A stretch of 64,000 bases of DNA from Paenibacillus sp. Soil522 (GTDB lineage: Bacteria; Bacillota; Bacilli; Paenibacillales; Paenibacillaceae): assembly GCF_001428245.1 (NCBI RefSeq), contig NZ_LMRV01000077.1, positions 58,829 to 122,828 of the forward strand, given 5' to 3'. The position numbers and the translations under genes are program-made. Under the pieces are notes generated by a model. It did no database searches. It saw only the letters and a program-made list of their open reading frames with translations, and was not told where the DNA came from. Shown here one piece after another: positions 7,410 through 17,249 of the stretch (its first letter is position 1; every line of letters starts with the position of its first letter).

Positions 7410-8492
7410 ATGTCCATCATCAGTTTTGGTATTGTTGGCGGCGGCTGGCGCGCGGAGTTTTACATACGAATCGCGAAAGCGCTGCCGGAGCGGTTTCGCA
7501 TACATACGATGCTCGTTCGGGACGAGGAGAAGGGGCGGGCCATTGAGGCAAAATGGGGCATTCGGACCGTTCGCAATTTACAGCAATTTACGGCAGAGGC
7601 AGTGAACTTTAGCTTTGCAGTCGTATCGGTGCCGCGAACAGCAGCGCCGGATATGATCCGTGATTTATCTGCGCGGCGCATTCCCGTTCTTGCGGAGACA
7701 CCGCCAGCTGCCGATCTGGCTGCGCTTACCGCGCTCTGCGAATCACTGCCAAAGGATGCTAAGGTGCAGGTGGCGGAGCAGTATTTGTATCAGCCGATGC
7801 ATGCCGCCCGTATTCAAGTCGCCCGCTCCGGCAAGCTGGGAGAGGTGAATCATGTACAGGTTTCGGCCGCCCATGATTATCATGGCATAAGCTTAATTAG
7901 ACAGCTGCTTGGCGTCGGCTTCGAGGAGGCTGTCATTAGGGGCGAGCAGTTTGAATCAACGATTATGCAGGGCCCAAGCAGACAAGGGGATCCGCTTGAA
8001 GAACGAATGGTTCAGTCGGTGCAGCGGATCGCAACGCTTCGGTTTGGCGACAAGCTGGCCGTATATGATTTTACGGGCGATCAGTATTTCTCCTGGATCC
8101 GGCGCAGCCGCATGCTTGTAAGAGGCACGAAAGGCGAGCTTATGAACTCAAAAGTGAACTACTTGAAGGACTACGCAACGCCTGTTTACACGGAGCTTCG
8201 CAGAGTGGATACGGGGCATCACGGCAATTTGGAGGGCTACTATCATCGCGGCATTACCGCGGACGGGGAATGGCTGTACCGGAATCCTGTCGCTCCGGCA
8301 AGGCTCAGCGATGATGAAATCGCGATAGCTGCATGCTTGCTGCGCATGGGCGAGTACGCCACTGGAAGCGGAGCCTCCTTCTATAGCTTGGCCGAGGCTG
8401 CCCAGGATCATTATTTGGCGCTTATGATGGGACAAGCAATCACGTCAGGCCAGTCGGTAAAGACGGAAAAACAAGTTTGGATGAACCTATAA
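7410..8492 (+). CDS. Gfo/Idh/MocA-family oxidoreductase
   Basis: The N-terminus has a Rossmann dinucleotide-binding motif (FGIVGGGWRAEFY) and a family-typical strand ending in VPRTAAPDM. The catalytic EKP motif of the family is not clear: AETPPAADL occupies its place, so the usual Lys appears to be missing. The C-terminal half is the alpha/beta substrate domain. I chose the ATG at 7410 with GGAGG at 7394, rather than the TTG at 7392. About 360 residues fits the family, which oxidises or reduces sugars and inositols with NAD(P). The substrate is unknown, but the gene stands before a sugar-sensing and uptake block. Confidence 0.8.
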   Translation: MSIISFGIVGGGWRAEFYIRIAKALPERFRIHTMLVRDEEKGRAIEAKWGIRTVRNLQQFTAEAVNFSFAVVSVPRTAAPDMIRDLSARRIPVLAETPPAADLAALTALCESLPKDAKVQVAEQYLYQPMHAARIQVARSGKLGEVNHVQVSAAHDYHGISLIRQLLGVGFEEAVIRGEQFESTIMQGPSRQGDPLEERMVQSVQRIATLRFGDKLAVYDFTGDQYFSWIRRSRMLVRGTKGELMNSKVNYLKDYATPVYTELRRVDTGHHGNLEGYYHRGITADGEWLYRNPVAPARLSDDEIAIAACLLRMGEYATGSGASFYSLAEAAQDHYLALMMGQAITSGQSVKTEKQVWMNL

Positions 8493-8532
8493 ATGTAGAG
8501 TAATAATATAGATGCATGTATGTTAAAATAAT

Positions 8533-8568
8533 CGCAGCTCCCGTAAGCGGGGGCAGCGTTTTATTTTT
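8533..8568 (+). terminator. Terminator after the oxidoreductase gene
   Basis: CGCAGCTCCCG pairs with CGGGGGCAGCG around TAAG (imperfect, one G-U pair and a bulge), followed by TTTTATTTTTTT. It lies just before the binding-protein gene. Confidence 0.65.
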
Positions 8569-8590
8569 TTATGAAAGGGGTTACACCTGC

Positions 8591-9604
8591 ATGAAAAAAA
8601 TACTGCTCATTTATGGAATCCTCATCGTAACCTTCATGCTGTTCGTCTTTTATAACCAAAACATCGGTTACCGCAATGCGGATCCGAATCCATGGGAGCA
8701 GATGGATGAAGGGCTGCGCGGCACCATTGACGAGAAATATGTGATGGTCACCTTTCTCTCCGGAATCGAGTATTGGAAAACGGCGATTAAAGGGTTCGAG
8801 GATGGCGCACAGGCGCTAAACGTATCGGTCGAGTATCGCGGTGCGACGCAGTATGATGTGAACGAGCAAGTAACCGTTCTTGAGCAGGTAATCGCCAAAA
8901 AACCGGCGGGCATCGCACTGTCGGTGATGAATGCGAATGCGTTGACCGGCTCCATCAATAAAGCAGTCGAAGCAGGCATTCCGGTCGTGCTGTTCGATGC
9001 AGGCGCGGACAAGAGCAAGGCGTATTCCTTTCTTGCGACTAACAATTATGATGCCGGGGTTACGGCGGCGCATAAAATGGCCGAGCTCATTGGCAATAAA
9101 GGAAAGATCGCTGTCGTAACGCTGCCTAACCAATTGAATCATCAGGAACGGACGGTTGGGTTCCAGGAGACGATTTTTAAACAATATCCGGAAATAGAAG
9201 TGGTCGCGGTTAAAGACGGCAAGGGAGATCAGCTTGTGTCCGGGCAGATGGCGGCCGAGGTGATGAAGCAGCATCCCGATTTGCAGGGCTTTTTCGTGAC
9301 CGAGGCGAATGGCGGTGTAGGCGTTGGGCAGCTGTTTGAGCATAACCACAAAGTAAAGATCATCAGCTTCGATACGGACAAAGGTACGCTGGATATGGTG
9401 AAAGAGGGTACAATCTCAGCTACCCTAGCTCAAGGAACGTGGAATATGGGCTACTGGTCCCTGCAGTTTTTATTCCATCTCCATCACAATATGACGGGGC
9501 AAAGCGGCACTGCAATTATGGGCGGATCACCTCTGCCGAAATTTGTGGATACCGGCATAACCGTCGTCACGCAAAACAATGTCGAAAGCTTCTATGCGAA
9601 ATAA
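8591..9604 (+). CDS. Membrane-anchored sugar-binding protein (XylFII-like sensor)
   Basis: The start is ATG 8591 with GAAAGGGG upstream; an upstream in-frame start (8516) would put extra residues before the membrane anchor. The 337-residue protein has an N-terminal membrane helix (residues 4-20) without a lipobox Cys, then a type I periplasmic-binding fold: VMVTFLSGIEYWK, RGATQYDVNEQVTVLEQVI, PVVLFDAG, TNNYDAGVTAAHKMAE, ISFDTDKGTLDMV. It is followed immediately by a YesM-type kinase and a YesN-type regulator and then an ABC transporter with its own binding protein. That order matches the XylFII-LytS-YesN sensing systems described in clostridia, in which the anchored binding protein presents the sugar to the kinase. 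Confidence 0.8.
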   Translation: MKKILLIYGILIVTFMLFVFYNQNIGYRNADPNPWEQMDEGLRGTIDEKYVMVTFLSGIEYWKTAIKGFEDGAQALNVSVEYRGATQYDVNEQVTVLEQVIAKKPAGIALSVMNANALTGSINKAVEAGIPVVLFDAGADKSKAYSFLATNNYDAGVTAAHKMAELIGNKGKIAVVTLPNQLNHQERTVGFQETIFKQYPEIEVVAVKDGKGDQLVSGQMAAEVMKQHPDLQGFFVTEANGGVGVGQLFEHNHKVKIISFDTDKGTLDMVKEGTISATLAQGTWNMGYWSLQFLFHLHHNMTGQSGTAIMGGSPLPKFVDTGITVVTQNNVESFYAK

Positions 9605-9637
9605 CGGATAGCGTATGTTGAAATGAGAGGATGCCAC

Positions 9638-11506
9638 TTGAAACAGCTGAAATTTTTCCAATTAAATAACTTGCCGATACGTTACAAGCTGATTATCATG
9701 TTTTTGCTTATTTCCATATTGCCCTCAATAGGGCTCGGTCTGCTCATCGATTATACGGTCGAGCGGATTATTGGCAAGCAGGTCAATGAAAATACGCTTC
9801 AGCTTATCGGAAAAGTGAATAAATCGATGGAATTTTACGTCAGTAATATGCAAAATATGACGTATCTCATTGCGTTTGACCCTGGCGTGAAGCAATTTTT
9901 GAAAGGAAATGACAGCGGAGTCTCCGAGGAGGAACGGGAGAACAGCGTCTACAGCATGCATAAATATTTGCAAGGTTTCACTACGCTGTACTCGGAAGTT
10001 GCCGGCGTCATGGTGGTCAATAGTAAAGGCGATTACATAAGCAACGAGCTGTATGCACGCAGTCCGCAGCCTCTGACGGAGGAAAGCTGGTTTAAGGAGG
10101 CGGTTGCGGGTAAGGGAATTTATAAAATTCTCGGCAAGCCGGGCCATCGCAATATTACGAGCCATGCAAATTACAAGGAGGACGAAGTGATTTCCGTTGT
10201 CCGCGCGATTCTTAATCCGGATACGCAGCAGGCAGAGGGCGTTGTGTTAATTGATTTAAAGCTCAGAGTCATCGCAGAGGCTGTAAAGGATGTAAGATTG
10301 GGGAAAACGGGTTATTTGCTTGTCATCGATCATGACGGGGGACATATTTATTCACCTGCTAAACCTATTATTCGCGATATACCGAAACAATGGGTGATGG
10401 AAGGCAGTTCGGGCAATTTCTCGCAAATCGTGGATGGTGAAAAATTGCAAATTATTTACCGGAAATCAACGTTCACCGATTGGACGACGGTTGGCGTGTT
10501 TTCATCCAAGGAATCGGCGCTTGAAGTGCAGGAAATCCGTTTCTATGTCATCACTTTCGTATTCTTTCTCTGCTTGCTCAACATCGCAGCTGCCATTTAT
10601 TTGGCGCATTCGATGTCTAGGCCGATCAATCAGCTGATGTCGTTTATGCAAAAAGCGGAGAGCGGCGATCTGACGATCCGGTATTGGGGCGAGCGCGAGG
10701 ATGAAGTCGGCAAGCTTGGCCGGAGCTTTAATACGATGCTGGCCCAAATGAATAAGCTTCTCAGCTTAACCGAGCTTCAGGGACGGCAGAAACGGGAGGC
10801 TGAGCTGCGCAGCCTGCAAGCACATATTAAGCCCCATTTTTTATACAATACGCTTGATACGATTCATTGGATGGCGCGGAAAAAAGGAGCCGAAGACGTC
10901 GCGGAGGTCGTGCAATCCCTTTCGAAGCTGTTCCGGATCGGTCTCAGCAAAGGCAACGACATCATTCCGCTTACTGATGAAATCGAGCATATTCAAAGCT
11001 ATCTCGTTATTCAGAAGACAAGGTACAAGGATAAGCTGAATTACACGATGGATATCAGTCCGGATGTTCAGCAGCTGTACGTAATCAAGCTGGTACTTCA
11101 GCCTATTGTAGAAAACGCGATTTATCACGGGATTAAGGAACGGAGAGGTCCGGGTCATATTGCGATAAAAGCTTATGTGGACGAAGGCTCGCTGCTGTTG
11201 TCTGTCAGTGATGACGGCGTCGGAATGCAGCCCGAGAAGCTGGAGCAGCTGCGGAGGCTGCTGGACAGCACGGTAGCGACGCCGAAGCTTTCGGAGCATG
11301 ATCTTAAGGAGCTTAGGGAACGGGAGCATCAAGATGTGCTCCGTTCCAAAAAGCTGCAGGAGCAGCAAGGCTACGGCGTTCTAAACGTGCAGGCCAGAAT
11401 ACAGCTGACGTTTGGCGAACGATACGGCATGAGCATAGAGAGCACGCTCGGCGAGGGCACGACTGTAACGATTGCAATGCCGATTTTGCGGGATATTTAT
11501 GGGTAG
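9638..11506 (+). CDS. YesM-family sensor histidine kinase
   Basis: I chose the TTG at 9638 because AGAGG lies 7 nt before it; the ATG at 9623 has no ribosome binding site. The 622-residue protein has a membrane helix (about 17-40), an extracytoplasmic Cache-like domain (40-290), a second membrane helix (about 300-325), a HAMP domain (SMSRPINQLMSFM), the His_kinase domain with KPHFLYNTLD (H400), and a HATPase domain (IVENAIYHGIKE, DDGVGM). It pairs with the AraC-type regulator 15 nt downstream and probably senses sugar through the anchored binding protein upstream. Confidence 0.9.
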   Translation: MKQLKFFQLNNLPIRYKLIIMFLLISILPSIGLGLLIDYTVERIIGKQVNENTLQLIGKVNKSMEFYVSNMQNMTYLIAFDPGVKQFLKGNDSGVSEEERENSVYSMHKYLQGFTTLYSEVAGVMVVNSKGDYISNELYARSPQPLTEESWFKEAVAGKGIYKILGKPGHRNITSHANYKEDEVISVVRAILNPDTQQAEGVVLIDLKLRVIAEAVKDVRLGKTGYLLVIDHDGGHIYSPAKPIIRDIPKQWVMEGSSGNFSQIVDGEKLQIIYRKSTFTDWTTVGVFSSKESALEVQEIRFYVITFVFFLCLLNIAAAIYLAHSMSRPINQLMSFMQKAESGDLTIRYWGEREDEVGKLGRSFNTMLAQMNKLLSLTELQGRQKREAELRSLQAHIKPHFLYNTLDTIHWMARKKGAEDVAEVVQSLSKLFRIGLSKGNDIIPLTDEIEHIQSYLVIQKTRYKDKLNYTMDISPDVQQLYVIKLVLQPIVENAIYHGIKERRGPGHIAIKAYVDEGSLLLSVSDDGVGMQPEKLEQLRRLLDSTVATPKLSEHDLKELREREHQDVLRSKKLQEQQGYGVLNVQARIQLTFGERYGMSIESTLGEGTTVTIAMPILRDIYG

Positions 11507-11521
11507 AGAGGCGGTTTACAA

Positions 11522-12742
11522 TTGGATGGCCTATTGAAAGTATTAATTGCTGATGATGAGCCGATTATACGGGAAGGAGTACGGGATTCGGTTGATTGGG
11601 CTTCGCTTGGCATGCGCGTGTGCGCGGAGGCGGAGGACGGCGAAGAAGCGCTGGAGCTGGCGCTTCTGCATCAAATTCACGTTGCGCTGGTCGATTTGAA
11701 TATGCCGATCATGAACGGCATTGCGCTCATGAAGGAGCTCCGGCAGAAGCTGCCGCAGTGCCGCATTATTATCATTACGGGCCACGATGAATTCGCTTAT
11801 GCGCAAGAGGCGATTCGGCTTAGTGTGGATGATTATATTTTGAAGCCGGCTGGCGGGGATCAGCTGCGGCAAGTGCTTACCCGGATAAGACAGGATCTGG
11901 AGACGGCTCAGAAGCAGGATGAGCATTTGCAGCAGGCCTCTAAACAAATCGTAAAGAACTTTCCGCTTATGCGGGAACGGTTCTGTCTCGAGTGGATTGA
12001 AGGAACGCTGACGGAGGACGAGCTGCTGGAGCAGCTGCAATTTCTGCGGCTTCCCGCTCAAACACCCGCCCTGTTAGGCGTAATCCGTTGGCCCGAGCTA
12101 AATGCGAGCATGCCGCTGAGAAAGGAAAACGACCGGCAGCTCTTTTTATTTGCGATTGAGAACATCGTGTCAGAAATGCTTGAGGACTATGAAAAAGTAT
12201 TGTTTCGCGACCATGCCGGCTTAATTGTCATGATTCTTTGGGGAACGGTGCCGGAAACGCATATTTCAGATATGCAGCATGCGGTTCAGGCCTACTTGAA
12301 AATATCGGTACAGGTGTTTACCCAATCGGTTGAGGAAGGCCTGTTGTCTGTTCCTGCCGTCTACCGGCAATGCAAGGCGGGTATTTACAAAGAGACGGTC
12401 ATGTCTCCGCTCGTACGCCGGGCACAGGACTATATTCGCGAGACGTACATGGATGCGGATATGAGTCTCGAAGCATTCGCGAACTTAATGCAGGTATCGC
12501 CCGTTTATATGAGCAGGATCATTAAGCAAGAGCTGGGCACTTCATTTGTCAGTCTTGTGACGCAGCTTCGCATGAGCAAAGCGATCCAACTGCTTAATGC
12601 GACCGATTTGCCGATCAATGAAATCGCCGAGAAGGTCGGCTACGATACGCAGCATTACTTCAGCACCGCTTTTAAGAAGGCGGTCGGCGTCTCACCTAAT
12701 CAATACCGTAAAGGCGCAGCCTTCCAGGATGACGAGCGATAA
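11522..12742 (+). CDS. YesN-type response regulator with AraC DNA-binding domain
   Basis: The 406-residue protein starts at TTG (11522), with GAGAGGCGG upstream. The receiver domain has the acidic pair in IADDEP, phospho-acceptor D58 in LVDLNMP and K at ILKPAG. The C-terminus (about 305-400) holds two helix-turn-helix units of an AraC domain (DMSLEAFANLMQVSPVYMS and LPINEIAEKVGYDTQHYFS). It is cotranscribed with the YesM-type kinase. The likely target is the promoter of the ABC transporter operon 190 bp downstream (inference). Confidence 0.9.
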   Translation: MDGLLKVLIADDEPIIREGVRDSVDWASLGMRVCAEAEDGEEALELALLHQIHVALVDLNMPIMNGIALMKELRQKLPQCRIIIITGHDEFAYAQEAIRLSVDDYILKPAGGDQLRQVLTRIRQDLETAQKQDEHLQQASKQIVKNFPLMRERFCLEWIEGTLTEDELLEQLQFLRLPAQTPALLGVIRWPELNASMPLRKENDRQLFLFAIENIVSEMLEDYEKVLFRDHAGLIVMILWGTVPETHISDMQHAVQAYLKISVQVFTQSVEEGLLSVPAVYRQCKAGIYKETVMSPLVRRAQDYIRETYMDADMSLEAFANLMQVSPVYMSRIIKQELGTSFVSLVTQLRMSKAIQLLNATDLPINEIAEKVGYDTQHYFSTAFKKAVGVSPNQYRKGAAFQDDER

Positions 12743-12767
12743 ATGTAGAACAAAACCAGAAATTTAT

Positions 12768-12808
12768 ATGCCCTGTCGGTGCCGTATCGCGCTGATAGGG
12801 CATTTTTT
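12768..12808 (+). terminator. Terminator after the response regulator gene
   Basis: ATGCCCT (12768-12774) pairs with AGGGCAT (12797-12803), with further inner pairing and then TTTTTT. It separates the sensing genes from the transporter operon. Confidence 0.75.
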
Positions 12809-12897
12809 AATAACTCGAAGCAGGTTTGATTTTTATAAAAAAGGTAGCTTTATTGCAAAGACGATAGCCAGCCCCCGAATGTATATTGATTAAGCAG

Positions 12898-12911
12898 AAA
12901 CAAACTTGTTT
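12898..12911. promoter_or_regulatory. Small palindrome upstream of the transporter operon
   Basis: AAACAA-AC-TTGTTT is a perfect 14-bp palindrome, 24 bp before the binding-protein start codon. It could be an operator or part of the 5' leader. Low confidence. Confidence 0.3.
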
Positions 12912-12934
12912 AGAGACGAAAGGGGACGGCACAC

Positions 12935-14011
12935 ATGAAAAAAGGGCTGGTTTTACTTGTTGTAACGGCAATTGTATTCGTACTTTCAGCATGCGGAGCA
13001 TCAAATAGCGGAGGCAGCGGCGACAGCGGCTACGTAGGCATCTCGATGCCAACAAAATCATCCGAGCGGTGGGTAGGCGACGGAGCGAACATGGTGAAGG
13101 AGTTCGAAGGGCTCGGTTACAAGACAGACCTTCAGTACGCGGAGGACGTTATTGAAAACCAGGTATCCCAAATTGAAAATATGATTACGAAAGGCGTCGA
13201 TATTCTCGTTATTGCGCCGATCGACGGCGAGTCGCTTAGTGACGTGCTTGGCAAAGCGAACAAAGAAGGCATTGAGGTTATCGCTTATGACCGTTTGATT
13301 AAAAAAACGGAGCATGTCAGCTACTATGCGACGTTCGACAACTTTAAAGTAGGCGTGCAGCAGGCTTCCTATATTGAAGAAAAGCTTGGCCTTAAGGACG
13401 GCAAGGGCCCGTTCAACATCGAGCTGTTCGCAGGCTCGCCTGACGATAACAACGCTTACTTCTTCTTCGACGGAGCGATGTCCATTCTTAAGCCTTACAT
13501 CGATAGCGGCAAGCTTGTCGTTCGGAGTAAACAAATAACGATGGATCAAGTCGCAACGCTCAGATGGGACGGCGCGCTTGCTCAATCCCGTATGGATAAC
13601 CTGATGAGCGCAAACTACGCAAACGAGAAAGTACACGCGGTATTGTCGCCATATGACGGCATCAGCATCGGTATTTTGTCCTCTTTGAAAGGGGTTGGCT
13701 ACGGTTCGGATAGCAATCCGCTTCCAGTAGTAACCGGTCAAGACGCGGAGCTTGCTTCCGTTAAATCGATCATAACTGACGAGCAAACGCAAACGGTATT
13801 TAAAGATACTCGTGAGCTTGCGAAAAAAGCAGTAGCGATGGCGGACAGCATTTTGAAAGGCACTGAAGTAGAAGTGAATAACACAGAAACGTACGATAAC
13901 GGCGTGAAGGTTGTCCCTTCGTTCCTGCTTGAGCCTGTTTCGGTCGACAAATCGAATTACAAGACAGCACTCATTGACACGGGTTATTACACCGAAGACC
14001 AACTTAAATAA
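12935..14011 (+). CDS. chvE: ChvE-type multiple-monosaccharide ABC transporter binding lipoprotein
   Basis: This 358-residue lipoprotein has a signal peptide with lipobox LSAC (Cys about residue 20) and a sugar-binding type I fold. [69 protein letters not shown] and the closing YYTEDQL are all characteristic of the ChvE group, which binds aldoses such as galactose, arabinose, glucose and xylose. The following genes encode the matching ATPase and permease (GguA, GguB). A hairpin after the stop may keep binding-protein mRNA more abundant than the rest of the operon. AAAGGGGACGG precedes the ATG. Confidence 0.88.
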   Translation: MKKGLVLLVVTAIVFVLSACGASNSGGSGDSGYVGISMPTKSSERWVGDGANMVKEFEGLGYKTDLQYAEDVIENQVSQIENMITKGVDILVIAPIDGESLSDVLGKANKEGIEVIAYDRLIKKTEHVSYYATFDNFKVGVQQASYIEEKLGLKDGKGPFNIELFAGSPDDNNAYFFFDGAMSILKPYIDSGKLVVRSKQITMDQVATLRWDGALAQSRMDNLMSANYANEKVHAVLSPYDGISIGILSSLKGVGYGSDSNPLPVVTGQDAELASVKSIITDEQTQTVFKDTRELAKKAVAMADSILKGTEVEVNNTETYDNGVKVVPSFLLEPVSVDKSNYKTALIDTGYYTEDQLK

Positions 14012-14034
14012 TTCGTAATAGAAAAGGTGCTCCT

Positions 14035-14078
14035 ACGATTTAGTGATGGTTGCCCAGACTGTCGCTAAATCGTTTTTA
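14035..14078 (+). terminator. Intra-operon attenuating hairpin between binding protein and ATPase genes
   Basis: ACGATTTAG (14035-14043) pairs with CTAAATCGT (14065-14073), followed by TTTTATT. Partial terminators at this place are common in ABC operons and favour extra binding protein. Confidence 0.75.
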
Positions 14079-14103
14079 TTAACACTAAGGGCGTGATCAT
14101 GAT

Positions 14104-15636
14104 ATGACGACAGGCATCATCCTCGAAATGAAAAATATAACGAAGACGTTTCCGGGCGTCAAAGCGCTGGAGAATGTGAACCTGCAAGTAAAAGAAGGCG
14201 AAATTCATGCGCTCATGGGAGAAAACGGCGCAGGCAAGTCAACGCTCATGAAGGTGCTCAGCGGAGTATATCCGCATGGCTCATATACGGGCGATATTTT
14301 GTATAAAGGACAAGTATGCGAGTTTAAAGATATTTCGCAGAGCGAGCAGCTCGGCATCGTAATTATTCATCAGGAATTGGCGCTGATCCCTCAGCTTTCG
14401 ATATCGGAAAATATTTTTTTGGGCAATGAGCGGTCGAGAAGAGGCATTATCAATTGGAACGATACGGTCATTAAGACGAAGGAATTGCTGCAAACGGTCG
14501 GTTTGAATGAATCGCCGGGTACGCTCATCTCATCGATCGGCGTCGGCAAGCAGCAGCTCGTAGAAATTGCAAAGGCGCTTTCGAAGAAAGTGAAGCTGCT
14601 TATTCTCGATGAGCCGACCGCAGCGCTCAACGAAGAGGACAGCGAAAATTTGTTGAACCTGCTGCTTGCCTTTAAGAAGCAGGGCATCTCGTCTATCATG
14701 ATTTCGCATAAGCTGAATGAAATTACGAAGGTTGCAGATTCCATCACGATCCTGCGCGACGGCCAAACGATTGAAACGCTGGATATGGTGAAGGACAGCA
14801 TTACAGAGGACCGGATTATAAAAGGGATGGTAGGCCGCGATTTGACGCAGCGCTATCCGGTGCGCGAGCCGAAGATCGGAGATACGATTTTTGAAGTGAA
14901 AGCGTGGAATGTATACCATCCTACGCAGCAGGACCGCAAGGTGATCGACGATGTGAATATGCACATCCGCAAGGGTGAAATCGTTGGAATCGCCGGACTT
15001 ATGGGCGCCGGACGGACGGAGCTGGCGATGAGCATATTCGGTAAATCCTACGGCAAACGAATAAGCGGAGACGCCCTTTTGAAGGGCAAGAAAGTGCAGC
15101 TGAATTCGATCAATCAAGCGATTGATCACGGCATTGCTTATGTGACTGAGGACCGCAAGCATTATGGGCTCATTCTTATCGATGACATTAAACGGAACAT
15201 TACGTTGACGAGTCTACACAAAATTTCGCGGAATTCGGTCGTGAATGCGAACCAGGAAATCATCGAAGCGGAAAACTTCCGCTCGAAGCTTAATATAAAG
15301 ACGCCAAGCATTTTGCAGAAGACAGGCAATCTTAGCGGCGGCAATCAGCAAAAGGTCGTGCTCAGCAAGTGGATTTTCGCAGGGCCGGAGGTGCTCATGC
15401 TGGATGAACCAACACGGGGCATTGACGTCGGCGCCAAATATGAGATTTATACGATCATTAATCAGCTTGCGTCGGAAGGCAAAGGCGTGCTGATTATTTC
15501 ATCGGAGCTCCCAGAGCTGCTCGGCATGTGCGATCGCATCTATGTGATGAGCGAGGGCAGGCTGACCGGCGAAGTAACAAGGCAGGAAGCCTCGCAGGAG
15601 CATCTGATGAAATTAATGACGAAGAGCAGGAGGTAA
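14104..15636 (+). CDS. gguA: Sugar ABC transporter ATP-binding protein, GguA/MglA-like
   Basis: The 510-residue protein has two fused ABC cassettes, as in monosaccharide importers. The first has Walker [10 protein letters not shown], Walker [12 protein letters not shown] and a degenerate signature (SSIGVGKQQ). The second has a degenerate Walker A (GLMGAGRTE), the canonical signature [14 protein letters not shown], and [18 protein letters not shown]. This asymmetric layout is normal for RbsA/MglA/XylG proteins. It sits between the binding-protein and permease genes and would energise uptake of the ChvE-bound sugar at the inner face of the membrane. Confidence 0.93.
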   Translation: MTTGIILEMKNITKTFPGVKALENVNLQVKEGEIHALMGENGAGKSTLMKVLSGVYPHGSYTGDILYKGQVCEFKDISQSEQLGIVIIHQELALIPQLSISENIFLGNERSRRGIINWNDTVIKTKELLQTVGLNESPGTLISSIGVGKQQLVEIAKALSKKVKLLILDEPTAALNEEDSENLLNLLLAFKKQGISSIMISHKLNEITKVADSITILRDGQTIETLDMVKDSITEDRIIKGMVGRDLTQRYPVREPKIGDTIFEVKAWNVYHPTQQDRKVIDDVNMHIRKGEIVGIAGLMGAGRTELAMSIFGKSYGKRISGDALLKGKKVQLNSINQAIDHGIAYVTEDRKHYGLILIDDIKRNITLTSLHKISRNSVVNANQEIIEAENFRSKLNIKTPSILQKTGNLSGGNQQKVVLSKWIFAGPEVLMLDEPTRGIDVGAKYEIYTIINQLASEGKGVLIISSELPELLGMCDRIYVMSEGRLTGEVTRQEASQEHLMKLMTKSRR

Positions 15637-15641
15637 GACAG

Positions 15642-16805
15642 ATGGAAGCCATCAGCAAATTGTTCAAAAGCAATATCCGCCAATACGGCATGATTATCGC
15701 ACTCGTATTAATTATGGTGCTGTTCCAGATTTTAACCGACGGCATTCTGCTGAAGCCGCTCAACATAACGAATCTCATTTTGCAAAACAGTTACATTCTT
15801 GTTCTCGCAATCGGCATGCTTCTCGTGATTATTACGGGGCATATCGATCTTTCAGTAGGCTCGGTAGCCGCGTTCGTCGGTGCGATCTCAGCGATACTAG
15901 TCGTTGATATGCATATTCCTTATCCGATTGCGATCGTCTTATCTCTTGTATTCGGAGGTCTGGTGGGCGCTTGGCAAGGATTCTGGGTCGCATATATACG
16001 TATTCCATCGTTTATCGTTACGTTAGCGGGTATGCTTCTATTCCGCGGCTTGACGATGGTCGTCTTGAATGGACAGTCGATATCGCCCTTTCCGGAAGGG
16101 TTTCAACGAATCAGCTCCGGCTTCATTCCGGATTGGTTCGGCGGCGGCGACATGCATGTGCTTACGATAATCATAGGGCTCATCTTATCACTCGTGCTTG
16201 TATTTACGGAATGGCGCAACCGGCTGACGCAGCAGCGTTATCAGTTCAGTGTAGCGCCGGCGCCGCTGTTTGCGCTGAAGCTGGTCGGAATCGCGGCAAT
16301 TATCAACTTGTTCACTTATGTTCTGGCTGCCTATGAAGGCATTCCGAATATTCTCATCGTTTTGTTTGTACTCGTAGTTGTTTATACTTTTGTTATGAAT
16401 AAGACGGTCATGGGACGTCATATTTATGCGCTTGGCGGCAATGAGAAGGCTGCTAAATTGTCCGGTGTCAAAACGAAGCGGATGACCTTCTGGGTGTTCG
16501 TCAATATGGGCGTACTCGCTGCGCTGTCGGGAATATTGTTTGCGGCAAGGTTGAATGCGGCAACGCCGAAGGCCGGCGTTAACTTTGAGCTGGATGCGAT
16601 AGCGGCTGTCTTTATCGGAGGCGCTTCGGCAACCGGCGGTATCGGTACGGTTATCGGCGCCATTATCGGCGGACTCGTTATGGGCGTTATGAATAACGGG
16701 ATGTCTCTTGTCGGCCTCGGCATCGATTGGCAGCAGGGGATTAAAGGCTTGGTGCTGCTGCTCGCGGTAGCGTTCGACATCTATAACAAAAATAAAGCTG
16801 AATAA
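15642..16805 (+). CDS. gguB: Sugar ABC transporter permease, GguB-like
   Basis: The start is ATG 15642, with CAGGAGGTAAGACAG just before it; a frame open from 15528 overlaps gguA and is not translated sense. The 387-residue protein is very hydrophobic, with about 8-10 membrane helices and the family segments ITGHIDLSVGSVAAF near the start and AAVFIGGASATGGIGTVIGAIIGG near the end, as in RbsC/XylH/GguB permeases. It is the last gene of the operon and a strong terminator follows. Confidence 0.93.
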   Translation: MEAISKLFKSNIRQYGMIIALVLIMVLFQILTDGILLKPLNITNLILQNSYILVLAIGMLLVIITGHIDLSVGSVAAFVGAISAILVVDMHIPYPIAIVLSLVFGGLVGAWQGFWVAYIRIPSFIVTLAGMLLFRGLTMVVLNGQSISPFPEGFQRISSGFIPDWFGGGDMHVLTIIIGLILSLVLVFTEWRNRLTQQRYQFSVAPAPLFALKLVGIAAIINLFTYVLAAYEGIPNILIVLFVLVVVYTFVMNKTVMGRHIYALGGNEKAAKLSGVKTKRMTFWVFVNMGVLAALSGILFAARLNAATPKAGVNFELDAIAAVFIGGASATGGIGTVIGAIIGGLVMGVMNNGMSLVGLGIDWQQGIKGLVLLLAVAFDIYNKNKAE

Positions 16806-16812
16806 ACAGAGG

Positions 16813-16848
16813 GACGGGTTCCGGTTATACGGGCCCGTCTTTTTTTTG
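16813..16848 (+). terminator. Terminator of the ChvE-GguAB operon
   Basis: GACGGG (16813-16818), 15-nt loop, CCCGTC (16834-16839), then nine Ts. Confidence 0.85.
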
Positions 16849-16926
16849 ATATGATAACGCTATGCTGGAAGATAGGCGAACCGATGAAGTTTATGGTATG
16901 ATTTTTGGAAAAAGGGAGGAATCGGC

Positions 16927-17226
16927 GTGAAGGGACAAGGGGTACTTATATCCGCGTTAGTGTTCGCGCTTCTCATCGCGATATTTGCCGTTATTAATGT
17001 TGAACCGGTGCAGGTAAACTTCTTATTTACGAAGGCGACGCTTCCGCTTATTCTCATCATTTTGGCATCGACGCTGCTCGGAGGCTTGACGGTGGGACTG
17101 CTTGGTTTGATTCGCCAAATCCGCTTGCAGCGGACGGTCAAGTTACTTGAGAAGCAAGTATCCGAGCTGACGACTGAGGCTGAGCTGCTCGGCATATCAA
17201 AGGGAACAATCCCGCAAGCCGAATAA
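16927..17226 (+). CDS. LapA-domain (DUF1049) small membrane protein
   Basis: This 99-residue protein has two membrane helices (about 5-24 and 38-62) joined by the family-typical NVEPVQVNFLFTKATLPL, and a C-terminal coiled coil (RLQRTVKLLEKQVSELTTEAELL). That is the layout of LapA/DUF1049 proteins. In Gram-negatives LapA takes part in envelope assembly; the Firmicute role is unknown. The start is GTG with GGGAGGA upstream. It is separated from the following methyltransferase gene by 23 bp and is probably cotranscribed with it. Confidence 0.8.
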   Translation: MKGQGVLISALVFALLIAIFAVINVEPVQVNFLFTKATLPLILIILASTLLGGLTVGLLGLIRQIRLQRTVKLLEKQVSELTTEAELLGISKGTIPQAE

Positions 17227-17249
17227 TCCGCCCTGAGATAGCGAGGCCA

